In this document: positions 1 to 10,020 of the stretch, one piece after another
How the letters are laid out: each line of letters begins with the position of its first letter
Position numbering within the stretch: the stretch's first letter is position 1
DNA from: Betaproteobacteria bacterium
GTDB lineage: Bacteria > Pseudomonadota > Gammaproteobacteria > Burkholderiales > Burkholderiaceae_D
Direction of reading: 5' to 3'
DNA length: 64,000 nt
Assembly (NCBI GenBank): GCA_016868055.1
Contig: VGHX01000001.1
Location: forward strand, 1 to 64,000
Position numbers and translations under genes: made by a program
The notes under the pieces: generated by a model
Told to the model about the DNA's origin: nothing
The model's input: the letters and a program-made list of their open reading frames with translations, nothing else
The model's database searches: none

Positions 1-153
1 ACGCTGGTTATCCCGGTGGCGCATACCATTTTTCACGAGATGGGCCCGGAGCGACGCGCGGCGATGGGTATTGCCGAATCATTGATCAGGGTATCTGCAG
101 GCATTGAAGAGACCGAAGATCTTCTTGAGGATTTTCAGCAGGCGTTTGCCTAA
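1..153 (+). CDS. PLP-dependent Cys/Met metabolism (cystathionine gamma-synthase-like) enzyme, C-terminal fragment
   Basis: Frame 1 translates to TLVIPVAHTIFHEMGPERRAAMGIAESLIRVSAGIEETEDLLEDFQQAFA*, with the family C-terminal pattern (GI.ESLIRVS.GIE...DL..D). 5' end lies outside the window. Confidence 0.75.
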   Translation, partial: TLVIPVAHTIFHEMGPERRAAMGIAESLIRVSAGIEETEDLLEDFQQAFA

Positions 154-762
154 CTAAGGCCCAAGGGTGCTTGCACCCCGTCGGCTGAATACGCTCACGC
201 CCTCCGGCATCTCGAACGCCATCAGTCTGTCCAACAATGCTGCGGTATCTGCTTCGGTAATCAATAGCGCGTGATGCGCAGGTTTCAAGAAGCCGGTATC
301 GCGCTGCTTGTTCAGCATACGCAGCAGGTCATCATAAAAACCCTGCGTATTCAGCAGCCCAACCGGCTTGCGGTGATAGCCTAGCTGTAGCCAGGTGATT
401 ACTTCAAACAATTCTTCCAGCGTACCGATGCCACCGGGTAGTGCAACAAAGCCATCGGCCAGCTCGGCCATCAAGGCCTTACGTTCATGCATGTCTTTGA
501 CGACCCGCAGCTCGGTGAGTTGAGTATGACCCACCTCGCTATCCATTAACGCAGTGGGAATGACACCAGTCACCTTCGCGCCAGCGGCGAGTGCCGCATC
601 AGCGACGATACCCATCAAGCCAACATGGCCACCACCGTACACCAGCGACATGCCACGCTGCGCGATGGCGAGTCCGAGTTCGCGCGCCGCCTTGGCATAG
701 ACCGCATCGTGGCCAGCGGCCGACCCGCAGTAAACGCAAAGGCGTTGAATGTGTGCTGCCAT
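154..762 (-). CDS. LOG family / TIGR00730 Rossmann-fold protein (putative cytokinin riboside 5'-monophosphate phosphoribohydrolase)
   Basis: VYCGSAAG start and VYGGGHVGLMG, LPGGIGTLEELFEVITW motifs (PGGxGTxxE). Confidence 0.92.
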   Translation of the reverse strand: MAAHIQRLCVYCGSAAGHDAVYAKAARELGLAIAQRGMSLVYGGGHVGLMGIVADAALAAGAKVTGVIPTALMDSEVGHTQLTELRVVKDMHERKALMAELADGFVALPGGIGTLEELFEVITWLQLGYHRKPVGLLNTQGFYDDLLRMLNKQRDTGFLKPAHHALLITEADTAALLDRLMAFEMPEGVSVFSRRGASTLGP

Positions 763-764
763 GT

Positions 765-1388
765 TTAGGGATTGCTCCGCTCGCCAATCGGTTTGCCCTC
801 GCGCGGATCTTTCGCTGCGGGAGCCAGCACCAGTCGGGTGCCGACGATTCGATCATGAAGGAATTGTCGGTCGGGGTCGAGGCGAGTGGTCATGGACCAC
901 AGTACCGCATTCAGCAAAGGTAGCAGCAACAGCATGGCACCACGCGCTTCCATCCACCACGCCACGGCCAATCCCGGTACAAACCAGCCCCATGCAAATA
1001 CATAGCGCATCAGTGCGCGCGGCCAGCGCAGCGCCTGCCCGTTACGCATGACGACTCGCACTCGCCAGGTTTTCATTGCCAAGGTTTGCCCGCCATGTGT
1101 CCAGAACCAGCCAAAATACCCACCCAGTACGATGAATTGCCAGATCTGCTGCCCATGACGCATCACCAGCGCATGGCGTTGTTGCAGCAGTGTCGAAAAC
1201 AGCCAACCTGCAATGAACACCACGCCAAATAGCAGCATGGCCTCGTACACCATGCAAAACATACGGTTTTTGAGTGGTGCAGTCGGCAAAAAATTCAGCG
1301 ACGCATCGGGCAGGGCGGTGGACTCAGGGTCAGCGTCGGTCATGTCGGCTGCATTGGGGCGGGGCGAAGCGCCGAATTGTAAGCGCAA
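765..1388 (-). CDS. RDD family membrane protein
   Basis: Multiple hydrophobic segments; RMFCMVYEAMLLFGVVF, 'QTLAMKTWRVRV' and 'DRIVGTRLV' typical of the RDD family. Confidence 0.85.
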   Translation of the reverse strand: MRLQFGASPRPNAADMTDADPESTALPDASLNFLPTAPLKNRMFCMVYEAMLLFGVVFIAGWLFSTLLQQRHALVMRHGQQIWQFIVLGGYFGWFWTHGGQTLAMKTWRVRVVMRNGQALRWPRALMRYVFAWGWFVPGLAVAWWMEARGAMLLLLPLLNAVLWSMTTRLDPDRQFLHDRIVGTRLVLAPAAKDPREGKPIGERSNP

Positions 1389-1500
1389 GCCTCACCGAGC
1401 CAGCGTTGTCGGTCTGATAATGCAAGGCCGAGGTCGTCGTCGGCGTCCGCAACTGCCATTCAAAACGCTTGATTTCATTGGCTTTTTTAAAAGAATTTTC

Positions 1501-1529
1501 TTGACCTTATTGCTGCAACGCATTAACTT
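1501..1529 (+). promoter_or_regulatory. Putative ilvB promoter (TTGACC - 17 bp - TAACTT)
   Basis: Sigma70-like -35 TTGACC (1501-1506) and -10-like TAACTT (1524-1529) at 17-bp spacing, upstream of the ilvB leader. Confidence 0.4.
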
Positions 1530-1536
1530 ATGCGCT

Positions 1537-1563
1537 CCCTCGCCACCGCGAGGGATATTTTTT
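1537..1563 (+). terminator. Intrinsic-terminator-like hairpin in the ilvB leader (possible attenuator)
   Basis: CCCTCGC-CACC-GCGAGGG perfect 7-bp stem, followed by ATATTTTTT. Confidence 0.6.
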
Positions 1564-1854
1564 CCCTGTTCCGCGCGGCCCATAACGCCGCGCGGCGATA
1601 GGAAGGTTTTTCGGGCGTCGCTGCGCCCAACTACGTTGTTTGCTCTAGCCCACGCCAAAAGCGTGAGGTGTCGCCAGCAGCGGCACAAGCGGAAGCTGAA
1701 CGAAGTGCACTCAGCGCCGGTTTGAACTGCGCCAGCCGCGCAGGACGGATCGACGTAAACGCACGCTCAAGGGATGCTTCACGGGTGCCACTGTCTCCGT
1801 CACCGCGAGGGGAGAGCATCCGATCAATTTCCTATGGACCTTGAAAGGACAGTA

Positions 1855-3570
1855 ATGTCTTCCGAAATCACCGGCGCCGAGATCGTCGTGCGCTGTCTTG
1901 CCGAAGAGGGCGTCGAACATGTGTTCGGCTATCCCGGCGGCGCAGTTCTCTATATCTACGACGAGATTTTCAAGCAGGATAAGTTTCGCCATATTCTGGT
2001 CCGCCACGAGCAGGCGGCAGTGCATGCGGCGGATGCCTACTCGCGTAGTTCGAATAAAGTGGGTGTGTGTCTCGTGACCTCCGGTCCGGGTGTGACCAAT
2101 GCCGTGACTGGCATTGCGACTGCGCATCTCGATTCAATACCCATGGTGATCATCACCGGGCAGGTGCCGACCCACGCCATTGGTCTGGACGCCTTCCAGG
2201 AGTGCGACACCGTGGGCATTACCCGCCCCTGCGTCAAACATAACTTCCTTGTGAAGGATGTGAAAGACCTGGCATCGACGATGAAGAAGGCGTTCTACAT
2301 CGCGACTACCGGTCGTCCTGGGCCGGTGCTGGTTGATATCCCGAAAGACATCACGATCGCGAAGACGACCTACGAGTATCCGAAGTCGGTCGAGATGCGC
2401 TCGTACAAACCGGTTGATAAAGGTCACGCCGGTCAAATTCGTAAAGCGGTACAGCTGCTGCTGACCGCAGAGCGGCCGATGATCTACACCGGCGGTGGTG
2501 TGATCTTGTCGGATTCCGCGCCTGAGCTGAACAAATTAGTGGATAAGCTCGGCTACCCCTGCACCAACACCTTGATGGGCTTGGGTGCTTATCGCGCTTC
2601 GAGCGATAAATTCGTCGGCATGCCCGGCATGCATGGCACCTACGAAGCCAACATGGCGATGCAGCACTGCGATGTACTGATTGCGATTGGTGCGCGCTTC
2701 GATGACCGTGTGATCGGAAACCCGAAACACTTTGCAACACTGCCTCGCAAGATTATTCATATTGATATCGATCCCTCATCGATCTCGAAGCGAGTCAAGG
2801 TCGATATCCCGATCGTTGGCAACGTCAAAGAAGTCTTGCAGGAGTTGCTGGCGCAGCTCGATGCTTCAGACATCAAGCCGAATGCAACGGCGCACGAAGC
2901 ATGGTGGAAGCAAATCAATGAATGGCGCAAGCGAGAGTGCTTGAAGTACGCGCTGGCAGATGATCTGATCAAGCCGCAGATGGTGGTAGAGAAGCTTTGG
3001 GAGGTCACCAAAGGTGATGCTTACGTCACCTCAGATGTTGGCCAGCATCAGATGTGGGCGGCCCAGTACTACGGCTTTGATAAACCGCGTCGCTGGATCA
3101 ACTCTGGCGGCTTGGGCACGATGGGTGTGGGTTTGCCGTATGCGATGGGTGTGCAGATGGCCAACCCTGATGCGACTGTCGCTTGTATTACTGGCGAGGC
3201 ATCGATACAGATGTGCATCCAAGAGCTTGCTACCTGCAAGCAGTACCACCTGACGCCCAAAATCATTTTGCTGAACAACCGCTATCTCGGCATGGTGCGG
3301 CAGTGGCAAGAGATCGACTACGACTCACGCTACTCCGCGTCGTACATGGACTCATTGCCGGACTTCGATAAATTGGTGGAGTCGTTCGGCCATGTCGGTG
3401 TCACCATCAGCAAACCGGGCGATGTCGAGGGCGCGCTACGTGATGCCTTCGCTATGAAAGACAAACTGGTGTTCATGAACTTCATCACCGATCAAGGTGA
3501 AAATGTGTGGCCGATGGTCAAGGCAGGCAAAGGTCTGACCGAGATGCTGCTTGGCTCGGAGGATCTGTAA
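1855..3570 (+). CDS. ilvB: Acetolactate synthase large subunit
   Basis: MSSEITGAEIVVRCLAEEGVEHVFGYPGGAVLYIYDEIF...; ThDP enzyme motifs; followed by ilvN and ilvC. ORF track starts at 1774, but the ATG at 1855 fits homologous starts. Confidence 0.97.
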   Translation: MSSEITGAEIVVRCLAEEGVEHVFGYPGGAVLYIYDEIFKQDKFRHILVRHEQAAVHAADAYSRSSNKVGVCLVTSGPGVTNAVTGIATAHLDSIPMVIITGQVPTHAIGLDAFQECDTVGITRPCVKHNFLVKDVKDLASTMKKAFYIATTGRPGPVLVDIPKDITIAKTTYEYPKSVEMRSYKPVDKGHAGQIRKAVQLLLTAERPMIYTGGGVILSDSAPELNKLVDKLGYPCTNTLMGLGAYRASSDKFVGMPGMHGTYEANMAMQHCDVLIAIGARFDDRVIGNPKHFATLPRKIIHIDIDPSSISKRVKVDIPIVGNVKEVLQELLAQLDASDIKPNATAHEAWWKQINEWRKRECLKYALADDLIKPQMVVEKLWEVTKGDAYVTSDVGQHQMWAAQYYGFDKPRRWINSGGLGTMGVGLPYAMGVQMANPDATVACITGEASIQMCIQELATCKQYHLTPKIILLNNRYLGMVRQWQEIDYDSRYSASYMDSLPDFDKLVESFGHVGVTISKPGDVEGALRDAFAMKDKLVFMNFITDQGENVWPMVKAGKGLTEMLLGSEDL

Positions 3571-4061
3571 TGCGCCATATCATTGCAGCCTTACTTGAGA
3601 ACGAAGCGGGCGCGCTGTCTCGTGTGGTAGGCCTGTTCTCTGCACGCGCCTACAACATCGAGACGCTGACGGTAGCGCCGACCGAGGACCCGACGCTCTC
3701 GCGCATGACCATCGTCACTTCAGGGTCAGACGATGTGATAGAGCAAATCACCAAGCACCTGAATCGATTGATTGAGGTGGTCAAGGTGGTGGATCTTACC
3801 GAGGGCGCGCATATCGAGCGTGAGCTGATGCTCATCAAGGTGCGCGCTGTCGGCAAAGAGCGTGAAGAGATGAAGCGGACAACCGATATTTTCCGTGGCC
3901 GTATCATCGACGTCACCGAAAAGACTTACACCATTGAGCTTACCGGTAACAAGTCTAAACTCGACGCCTTTATTGATGCGATTGATCGCACAGCTATTCT
4001 GGAAACTGTGCGCACCGGTGGATCGGGCATCGGACGCGGCGAGCGCATCCTCAAAGTTTAA
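3570..4061 (+). CDS. ilvN: Acetolactate synthase small subunit
   Basis: MRHIIAALLENEAGALSRVVGLFSARAYNIETLTVAPTEDPTLSRMTIV ACT domain; overlaps the ilvB stop (TAATG). Confidence 0.97.
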   Translation: MRHIIAALLENEAGALSRVVGLFSARAYNIETLTVAPTEDPTLSRMTIVTSGSDDVIEQITKHLNRLIEVVKVVDLTEGAHIERELMLIKVRAVGKEREEMKRTTDIFRGRIIDVTEKTYTIELTGNKSKLDAFIDAIDRTAILETVRTGGSGIGRGERILKV

Positions 4062-5111
<1,050 letters not shown>

Positions 5112-5184
5112 GTAGCTAATTAGTTCTATCGGCATCATGCGGGAAGCGCTTGCAGGCGCTCCCCGCACTTGTCCTGAAAGCCCT

Positions 5185-5216
5185 AAAAGCCATCCTAAGG
5201 GATGGCTTTTATATTT
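5185..5216. terminator. Bidirectional intrinsic terminator between ilvC and the convergent accessory operon
   Basis: AAAAGCCATCC-TAAG-GGATGGCTTTT perfect 11-bp stem, then ATATTT; A-tract on the 5' side gives a T-tract on the minus strand. Confidence 0.85.
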
Positions 5217-7029
5217 ACAGAGTGACGATCTCTTCACGCATGGACATCCATTCATCCCAGTCCAGCATCAAATCCCACTCTTCGCTTACTTCGGTAACAC
5301 GGCAAGTGGCAGCAGTACTCTCGGATTTTGGTACCGTCAAGTTCAACGTAATACTTCGTTTGAGAGAAAATCCACCGGCGCTAGCCTTTTTGCTATTTCC
5401 GGGGTTGGGCGTGAGAGGGATTTCCAACTGCGGACGTGGCGGCAATTCATTCCTCGGTACCCCGACGTCGACCGGATCAGCCAAAAGACGCTCAGTATTA
5501 GCGTAGTGCGTTCCCTGCAAGATAAACTGATCAGAGAAAGTATCAGTATTGCTGACCCTGTTGGCTTGGAATGAAGTCTGTGCAAGATCATTGGCTCCGG
5601 ATGAGGTTACTGAATACTGGTCTTGATTCTGGAACTGCGTTCGAGAAAAACTACCGACGTCACCGAATAGTGTCTGTGATTCCAAACCCGAGATGATTTG
5701 AATTGCGCGTTCAGATCCAGCCCATCGAGTTCGCGCGCTTGCCCATTTTCCGTATTCATCGTGCGATAACTTTTTTGGATTCTCTCTTCGCTTGTCTTCA
5801 ATCTGACTGAATTCAGTGTCAACTACACCACCCGTAGATAATTCAAATCGACTACCGCGCACCAAATCTTTGACATGCTGCGAGTAGAACTGCGAAAATA
5901 CCGCGGGTAATGAAACCTCATGCACGGGTTTTCTGGCATCACATAAAGGCATTGCACTCAAGAGTGAGTCAGCTTGATTGGTTAGTTCTTGCTCGGTATC
6001 TGTTAGCGGCTTGTCGCCGCCGATAAAGGGTGATGGTTTTGGAAAACTATGCGTTGATGATCCTCGGATGTGTGCGCCTTGGTGAATCTGGTCAATCACA
6101 CATCCCTTCGGCATGGCTTGCTGAAAGTAACGTAGATCGGCAAGGCTGTGGTGTATCTCGTCGATTGCGTTCACGTCTTTGTACTTCGTATCTTGTAGCT
6201 GAAGATAGCGAATCGCAGCACTGATGCGTACTCGTTCTGGCTGATTTCGAAGCTCGGGAATCGCGTGATCCAGCGTTTTCATCGCGCGCTCGATGCTGTC
6301 CATACCAACACCGAGTTTTTTTAGTGGAGCGCGTAGATCAATCGCGTAGTTCAGCGCGTCGTCACGGTTAAATCCGTGCCGGCTAATGAGGCGACCTGCG
6401 CAGAGAAAAATATCTTTTCCTTCCTCCGGGAGGATATTCTTCTTTTCGTACAGTTTCCAGGCATTGCTAGCCAGGCGGAATGCATCGTGCGTACTGATTT
6501 TTAGAGATTTTTCCCAAATTTTCGTATTTTTAGCGATATTCTTCGCAGCATCAATACTCACTTTTTTGTTTTGATTGCGCTGCTCAGCGACTGCCTGCCA
6601 AATCAACTTCCGTGATTTTTTGTCAGATTCATCCGTGATGGCTTTAATGTTTTTCAGAGCATCGCCCAGATCGCCTGGTAGATTTTTTTTATAGATCACG
6701 CCTGCTTTAATCAGGTTGTCCGCGACCTGATTGATCGCTGCGGTCATCTCGTTGGGTAAAGCGGCTGAGTTGCCTCCAGAGCTTGGTCCAGCCAAGAGCG
6801 ATACCTCATTACTTAACTTTGCCTTGACCGCCTCTCGCGCCTCATTCCTTCGTCTCTCTGGTGCACTTGCGTCAAAGAAGTCCACGATTCCGTAAATCAC
6901 TTTTTCCAGCGCGTTTGCTTCTCGAACATCGCGCGACCAGATTACGATAATTTTTACATCGTCGAATTGTGATGATCTACTTATTACTTCAGCCGCCTGA
7001 ATCGAGGTTTGTGATGTTATGCGATTCAT
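5215..7029 (-). CDS. Hypothetical protein, 604 aa (accessory operon gene 3)
   Basis: Long ORF with no recognised family; no signal peptide; helix-rich lysine-rich centre; AT-rich relative to flanks; no competing ORF of similar length on the other strand. Confidence 0.75.
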   Translation of the reverse strand: MNRITSQTSIQAAEVISRSSQFDDVKIIVIWSRDVREANALEKVIYGIVDFFDASAPERRRNEAREAVKAKLSNEVSLLAGPSSGGNSAALPNEMTAAINQVADNLIKAGVIYKKNLPGDLGDALKNIKAITDESDKKSRKLIWQAVAEQRNQNKKVSIDAAKNIAKNTKIWEKSLKISTHDAFRLASNAWKLYEKKNILPEEGKDIFLCAGRLISRHGFNRDDALNYAIDLRAPLKKLGVGMDSIERAMKTLDHAIPELRNQPERVRISAAIRYLQLQDTKYKDVNAIDEIHHSLADLRYFQQAMPKGCVIDQIHQGAHIRGSSTHSFPKPSPFIGGDKPLTDTEQELTNQADSLLSAMPLCDARKPVHEVSLPAVFSQFYSQHVKDLVRGSRFELSTGGVVDTEFSQIEDKRRENPKKLSHDEYGKWASARTRWAGSERAIQIISGLESQTLFGDVGSFSRTQFQNQDQYSVTSSGANDLAQTSFQANRVSNTDTFSDQFILQGTHYANTERLLADPVDVGVPRNELPPRPQLEIPLTPNPGNSKKASAGGFSLKRSITLNLTVPKSESTAATCRVTEVSEEWDLMLDWDEWMSMREEIVTL

Positions 7030-7088
7030 CGGCTGAAAATCAGTATAGTTTTTCGGTTGGTTTGGGTTGGAAAACTAATGATTGGCGA

Positions 7089-7505
7089 CTAAGGTTTTTC
7101 GCTTACTTCTGGACATAAACGAACCTCATGTAAGCCGTGAAGCTTGGTTCCCTCAAGCGGGCGTAACTCACCGTTTCTTGCTGCTGTAAGATCCAAGGTG
7201 AAGCTGACATGTGTATGTCGTCCGTAATTACTAGGACCGGGCGGGCCAGACCACCTCGGTCCTTGATTGGTACGCCAAGACCGACCATTAGGGTTTTCGA
7301 AATTACCCGGTAGATTGACCGTATCGATTTTTCCATAGACATCGACACGGAGCTCAATCTTTTCTCCACGACGCTTGATCTGAAAAAAAGAGCTTTCGGA
7401 GTTTCGCTGGCCGCTTTGCAAAACGACCGCTGAGGAAGTTGGATAAAGATTAAAATTAGGCGTCAATACCAACGTCGGCATGTTCTGGTTAAGCAACTTA
7501 CTCAC
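7089..7505 (-). CDS. Hypothetical protein, 138 aa (accessory operon gene 2)
   Basis: ORF in series with its neighbours (gaps of about 6 and 59 nt); not recognised. Confidence 0.65.
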   Translation of the reverse strand: MSKLLNQNMPTLVLTPNFNLYPTSSAVVLQSGQRNSESSFFQIKRRGEKIELRVDVYGKIDTVNLPGNFENPNGRSWRTNQGPRWSGPPGPSNYGRHTHVSFTLDLTAARNGELRPLEGTKLHGLHEVRLCPEVSEKP

Positions 7506-7511
7506 CGCCGC

Positions 7512-8324
7512 TTAGACAACGTCTTCGTTATCGAATACTTTTCTGAGCGCTGCGAGTGCCTCTTTACCGTTGTTTAAACCAAAGCTATGACTGGCACCGT
7601 CAATATCAATTCTCCAGAAAGATCGGTCGAGATCTTTATTAAATGCGGAGGAGAGTTCACCGGTCTTGACTTTGTAATGATTAATGTCGGCGAGCTCTTC
7701 CCGCAACTGTTCCTGAGATGCAGGGGAATCGAAATTGTGTCGATATACAACGGTGCCATCAGCTTCGGTGTGCATCGGCATGGCAGGCATAAAAGCGCGA
7801 AATTCATTGAAAATACGCTGACGCTCGCTAGCGAGACGTTCCATCGCCGCTGCACGTTCGCGCGTTAGTTGCTGCCACTCTGTACGCAGATTGCCAAGCT
7901 TGCCACTGGCGGCAAAGCGACCCAGGCTGGGGATTTTGCCCATCAGCGACTCGCTGGTTTCGCTTCCGGACGCTGCAGCAAAGCGTTGCACTTCACTGTG
8001 AATCTTGCCAACCATCTGCTGTACGGCATGGCGGGTCAGTGCAGCAGAAACCTCCGGTGCTTGCTGCCGAACCGAACGGTAGAGCAGCTCGATAGTGCCG
8101 TTGTCATCCACCACCACGCCTTGCTGATCGCGCTCTGCACTGGCCCAGATTGCAAGTGCCGCATCTACATTCTGACGTTCGGGTACCGGTTTCATCTGTT
8201 GGCATTTTCTACAAAGAAAATTCTTCGCCAATGTGTAGCGATAAACGGACAGATGTTCCGAAAATCGCCCCCGGCTCACCCAATTCCCGTTGCCAGCCAC
8301 ACAAATTCCGTCATCGCGAGCCAC
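7512..8324 (-). CDS. Hypothetical protein, up to 270 aa (accessory operon gene 1); true start may be the internal MKPVPERQNVD
   Basis: Co-directional with the two genes above; helix-rich; no recognised family. The N-terminal ~43 residues may be spurious. Confidence 0.65.
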   Translation of the reverse strand: MARDDGICVAGNGNWVSRGRFSEHLSVYRYTLAKNFLCRKCQQMKPVPERQNVDAALAIWASAERDQQGVVVDDNGTIELLYRSVRQQAPEVSAALTRHAVQQMVGKIHSEVQRFAAASGSETSESLMGKIPSLGRFAASGKLGNLRTEWQQLTRERAAAMERLASERQRIFNEFRAFMPAMPMHTEADGTVVYRHNFDSPASQEQLREELADINHYKVKTGELSSAFNKDLDRSFWRIDIDGASHSFGLNNGKEALAALRKVFDNEDVV

Positions 8325-8413
8325 AAGCTACAATGTGGGGCTTTTCAGAAACTTTCGGCTCAGAAATTGGGCCCGCTAGCAGCGGCCCGCGCCCGTGACT
8401 TGCAGGAGTTGCA

Positions 8414-9052
8414 TTGAATTCTTATCCCCACCCGATCATCGCCCGCGAGGGCTGGCCGTTCCTTTTATTTGCTGTCGCTGTGGCGGCGCTCGCTACTGCG
8501 TTTGTCGGCGCCTGGTCCTGGCCTTTCTGGCTAATTGCGTTATTCGTGCTGCAGTTTTTCCGCGACCCGCCGCGCATGGTTCCGCAGCAAGCCAATGCGG
8601 TGCTATCGCCAGCTGACGGTCGTATCGTGGTGGTTGAGAAAGCAGAGGACCCTTACGCAGGTCGCGAGGCACTGAAGATTAGTGTGTTTATGAATGTCTT
8701 TAATGTGCATTCGAATCGCTCGCCAGTCGATGGCACCATCACCAAGGTCGAATATTTCCCTGGTAAGTTTGTTAATGCTGATCTCGATAAGGCCTCTACC
8801 GAGAACGAACGCAATGCGGTGGTGGTCTCAGCCGATAGCGGTGCCGTGGTGACGTTTGTTCAGGTGGCTGGTCTTATTGCGCGCCGAATCCTTTGCTATG
8901 TTGCGGTCGGTGACCGCCTGACGCGTGGCCAGCGCTATGGCTTTATTCGCTTTGGATCTCGAGTTGATGTCTATCTTCCACTTAGCGCTCGGCCGAACGT
9001 CGTGGTCGGCGACAAAGTGTGGGCGACTGAAACGGTTCTGGCCGAGCTTTGA
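8414..9052 (+). CDS. psd: Phosphatidylserine decarboxylase (short, archaetidylserine-type proenzyme)
   Basis: [34 protein letters not shown] and the processing site RFGSR; TTG start; followed by pssA. Confidence 0.95.
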   Translation: MNSYPHPIIAREGWPFLLFAVAVAALATAFVGAWSWPFWLIALFVLQFFRDPPRMVPQQANAVLSPADGRIVVVEKAEDPYAGREALKISVFMNVFNVHSNRSPVDGTITKVEYFPGKFVNADLDKASTENERNAVVVSADSGAVVTFVQVAGLIARRILCYVAVGDRLTRGQRYGFIRFGSRVDVYLPLSARPNVVVGDKVWATETVLAEL

Positions 9053-9067
9053 TCTGCGCGAGGCGCT

Positions 9068-9949
9068 ATGCCGATCTTTAATCCGCGAAAGCAAAAGCTG
9101 AAGGCCGCTTCAGGCAAACCGGCATTGGCTAAGCCTTTTCGTTTTAACCGGCTCGCCTCGCGACGCCCCAATGACGATGACCCGTCTGCCGTTGGTCGTT
9201 TGCGCAGCCGCGGTATTTACCTGCTTCCAAACGCGTTCACGACTGCAGCACTGTTCTGCGGCTTTTACGCCATCGTGATGGCCATGAACGGACAGTTCTA
9301 TAACGCCGCTGTCGCTATCTTTGCGGCGATGGTGCTCGATGCGACTGACGGTCGCGTCGCTCGTCTGACCAATACCCAAAGCGAGTTTGGCGCGCAGTAC
9401 GACAGCTTGTCAGATATGGTCTCGTTTGGCGCTGCTCCCGCGCTGATTGTGTATGAGTGGGCGCTGCGTGGCATGGGCAAGCTGGGTTGGTTGGCGGCTT
9501 TTGTTTACTGCGCCGGTGCCGCGTTGCGCTTGGCGCGCTTCAATACCAATATCGCCGTGGTCGATAAGCGTTTCTTCCAGGGGCTTCCGAGTCCGGCGGC
9601 GGCGGCGCTGGTAGCGGGCTTCATCTGGTTGATGGATGACCTGCGCATTGGCGGCGCTGACTTCAGCTGGCTGGCGTGGGTAATTACGGTATATGCCGGA
9701 CTGACCATGGTGACCAATGCGCCGTTCTACAGCTTCAAGGATGTCAACTTCAAGAAGTCGGTGCCGTTTATTGCGATCTTTCTGATTGTGTTGATTTTTG
9801 TGGCGGTGTCGAGCGACCCGCCGAAGGTGCTGTTCGGTCTGTTTGTCGTGTATGGCTTGTCGGGTTACGGTGTAGCGCTCTGGTTCTGGGCCAAGGGCAA
9901 CCCGGTCAGTCTGGTGCAGACAAGCTCCGAGCCCGGCGACGATAAGTAG
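9068..9949 (+). CDS. pssA: CDP-diacylglycerol--serine O-phosphatidyltransferase
   Basis: CDP-alcohol phosphatidyltransferase motif DATDGRVARLTNTQSEFGAQYDSLSDMVSFG. Confidence 0.95.
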   Translation: MPIFNPRKQKLKAASGKPALAKPFRFNRLASRRPNDDDPSAVGRLRSRGIYLLPNAFTTAALFCGFYAIVMAMNGQFYNAAVAIFAAMVLDATDGRVARLTNTQSEFGAQYDSLSDMVSFGAAPALIVYEWALRGMGKLGWLAAFVYCAGAALRLARFNTNIAVVDKRFFQGLPSPAAAALVAGFIWLMDDLRIGGADFSWLAWVITVYAGLTMVTNAPFYSFKDVNFKKSVPFIAIFLIVLIFVAVSSDPPKVLFGLFVVYGLSGYGVALWFWAKGNPVSLVQTSSEPGDDK

Positions 9950-9984
9950 TAACGCCGGCTATCGGGGCAATAGAAATCTCTCGG

Positions 9985-10013
9985 TTGCACTTTGCGGCAT
10001 TCCCCCGTATTCT
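9985..10013 (+). promoter_or_regulatory. Putative promoter of the leuA leader (TTGCAC - 17 bp - TATTCT)
   Basis: -35-like TTGCAC (9985-9990) and -10-like TATTCT (10008-10013), 17-bp spacer. The -10 ends 7 nt before the leader ATG. Confidence 0.4.
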
Positions 10014-10020
10014 TACCTGC

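Noticed and set aside
1530-1601. 23-aa ORF MRSLATARDIFSLFRAAHNAARR as an ilv leader peptide
   Set aside because: Not enriched in Ile/Val/Leu control codons, and its ATG lies upstream of the likely transcription start implied by the TTGACC/TAACTT promoter.
1213-1725. 170-aa plus-strand ORF spanning the RDD 5' end and the ilvB leader
   Set aside because: Overlaps the RDD gene antisense and runs through the terminator-like hairpin; low-complexity basic sequence; more likely non-coding leader.
8235-8265. PIP/hrpII-like box (TTCGG-N15-ATCGC on the minus strand) upstream of the accessory operon
   Set aside because: One mismatch to TTCGB-N15-TTCGB and no YANNNT -10 element at the expected distance; likely chance, though it would matter if the genome has a T3SS with HrpB/HrpX.
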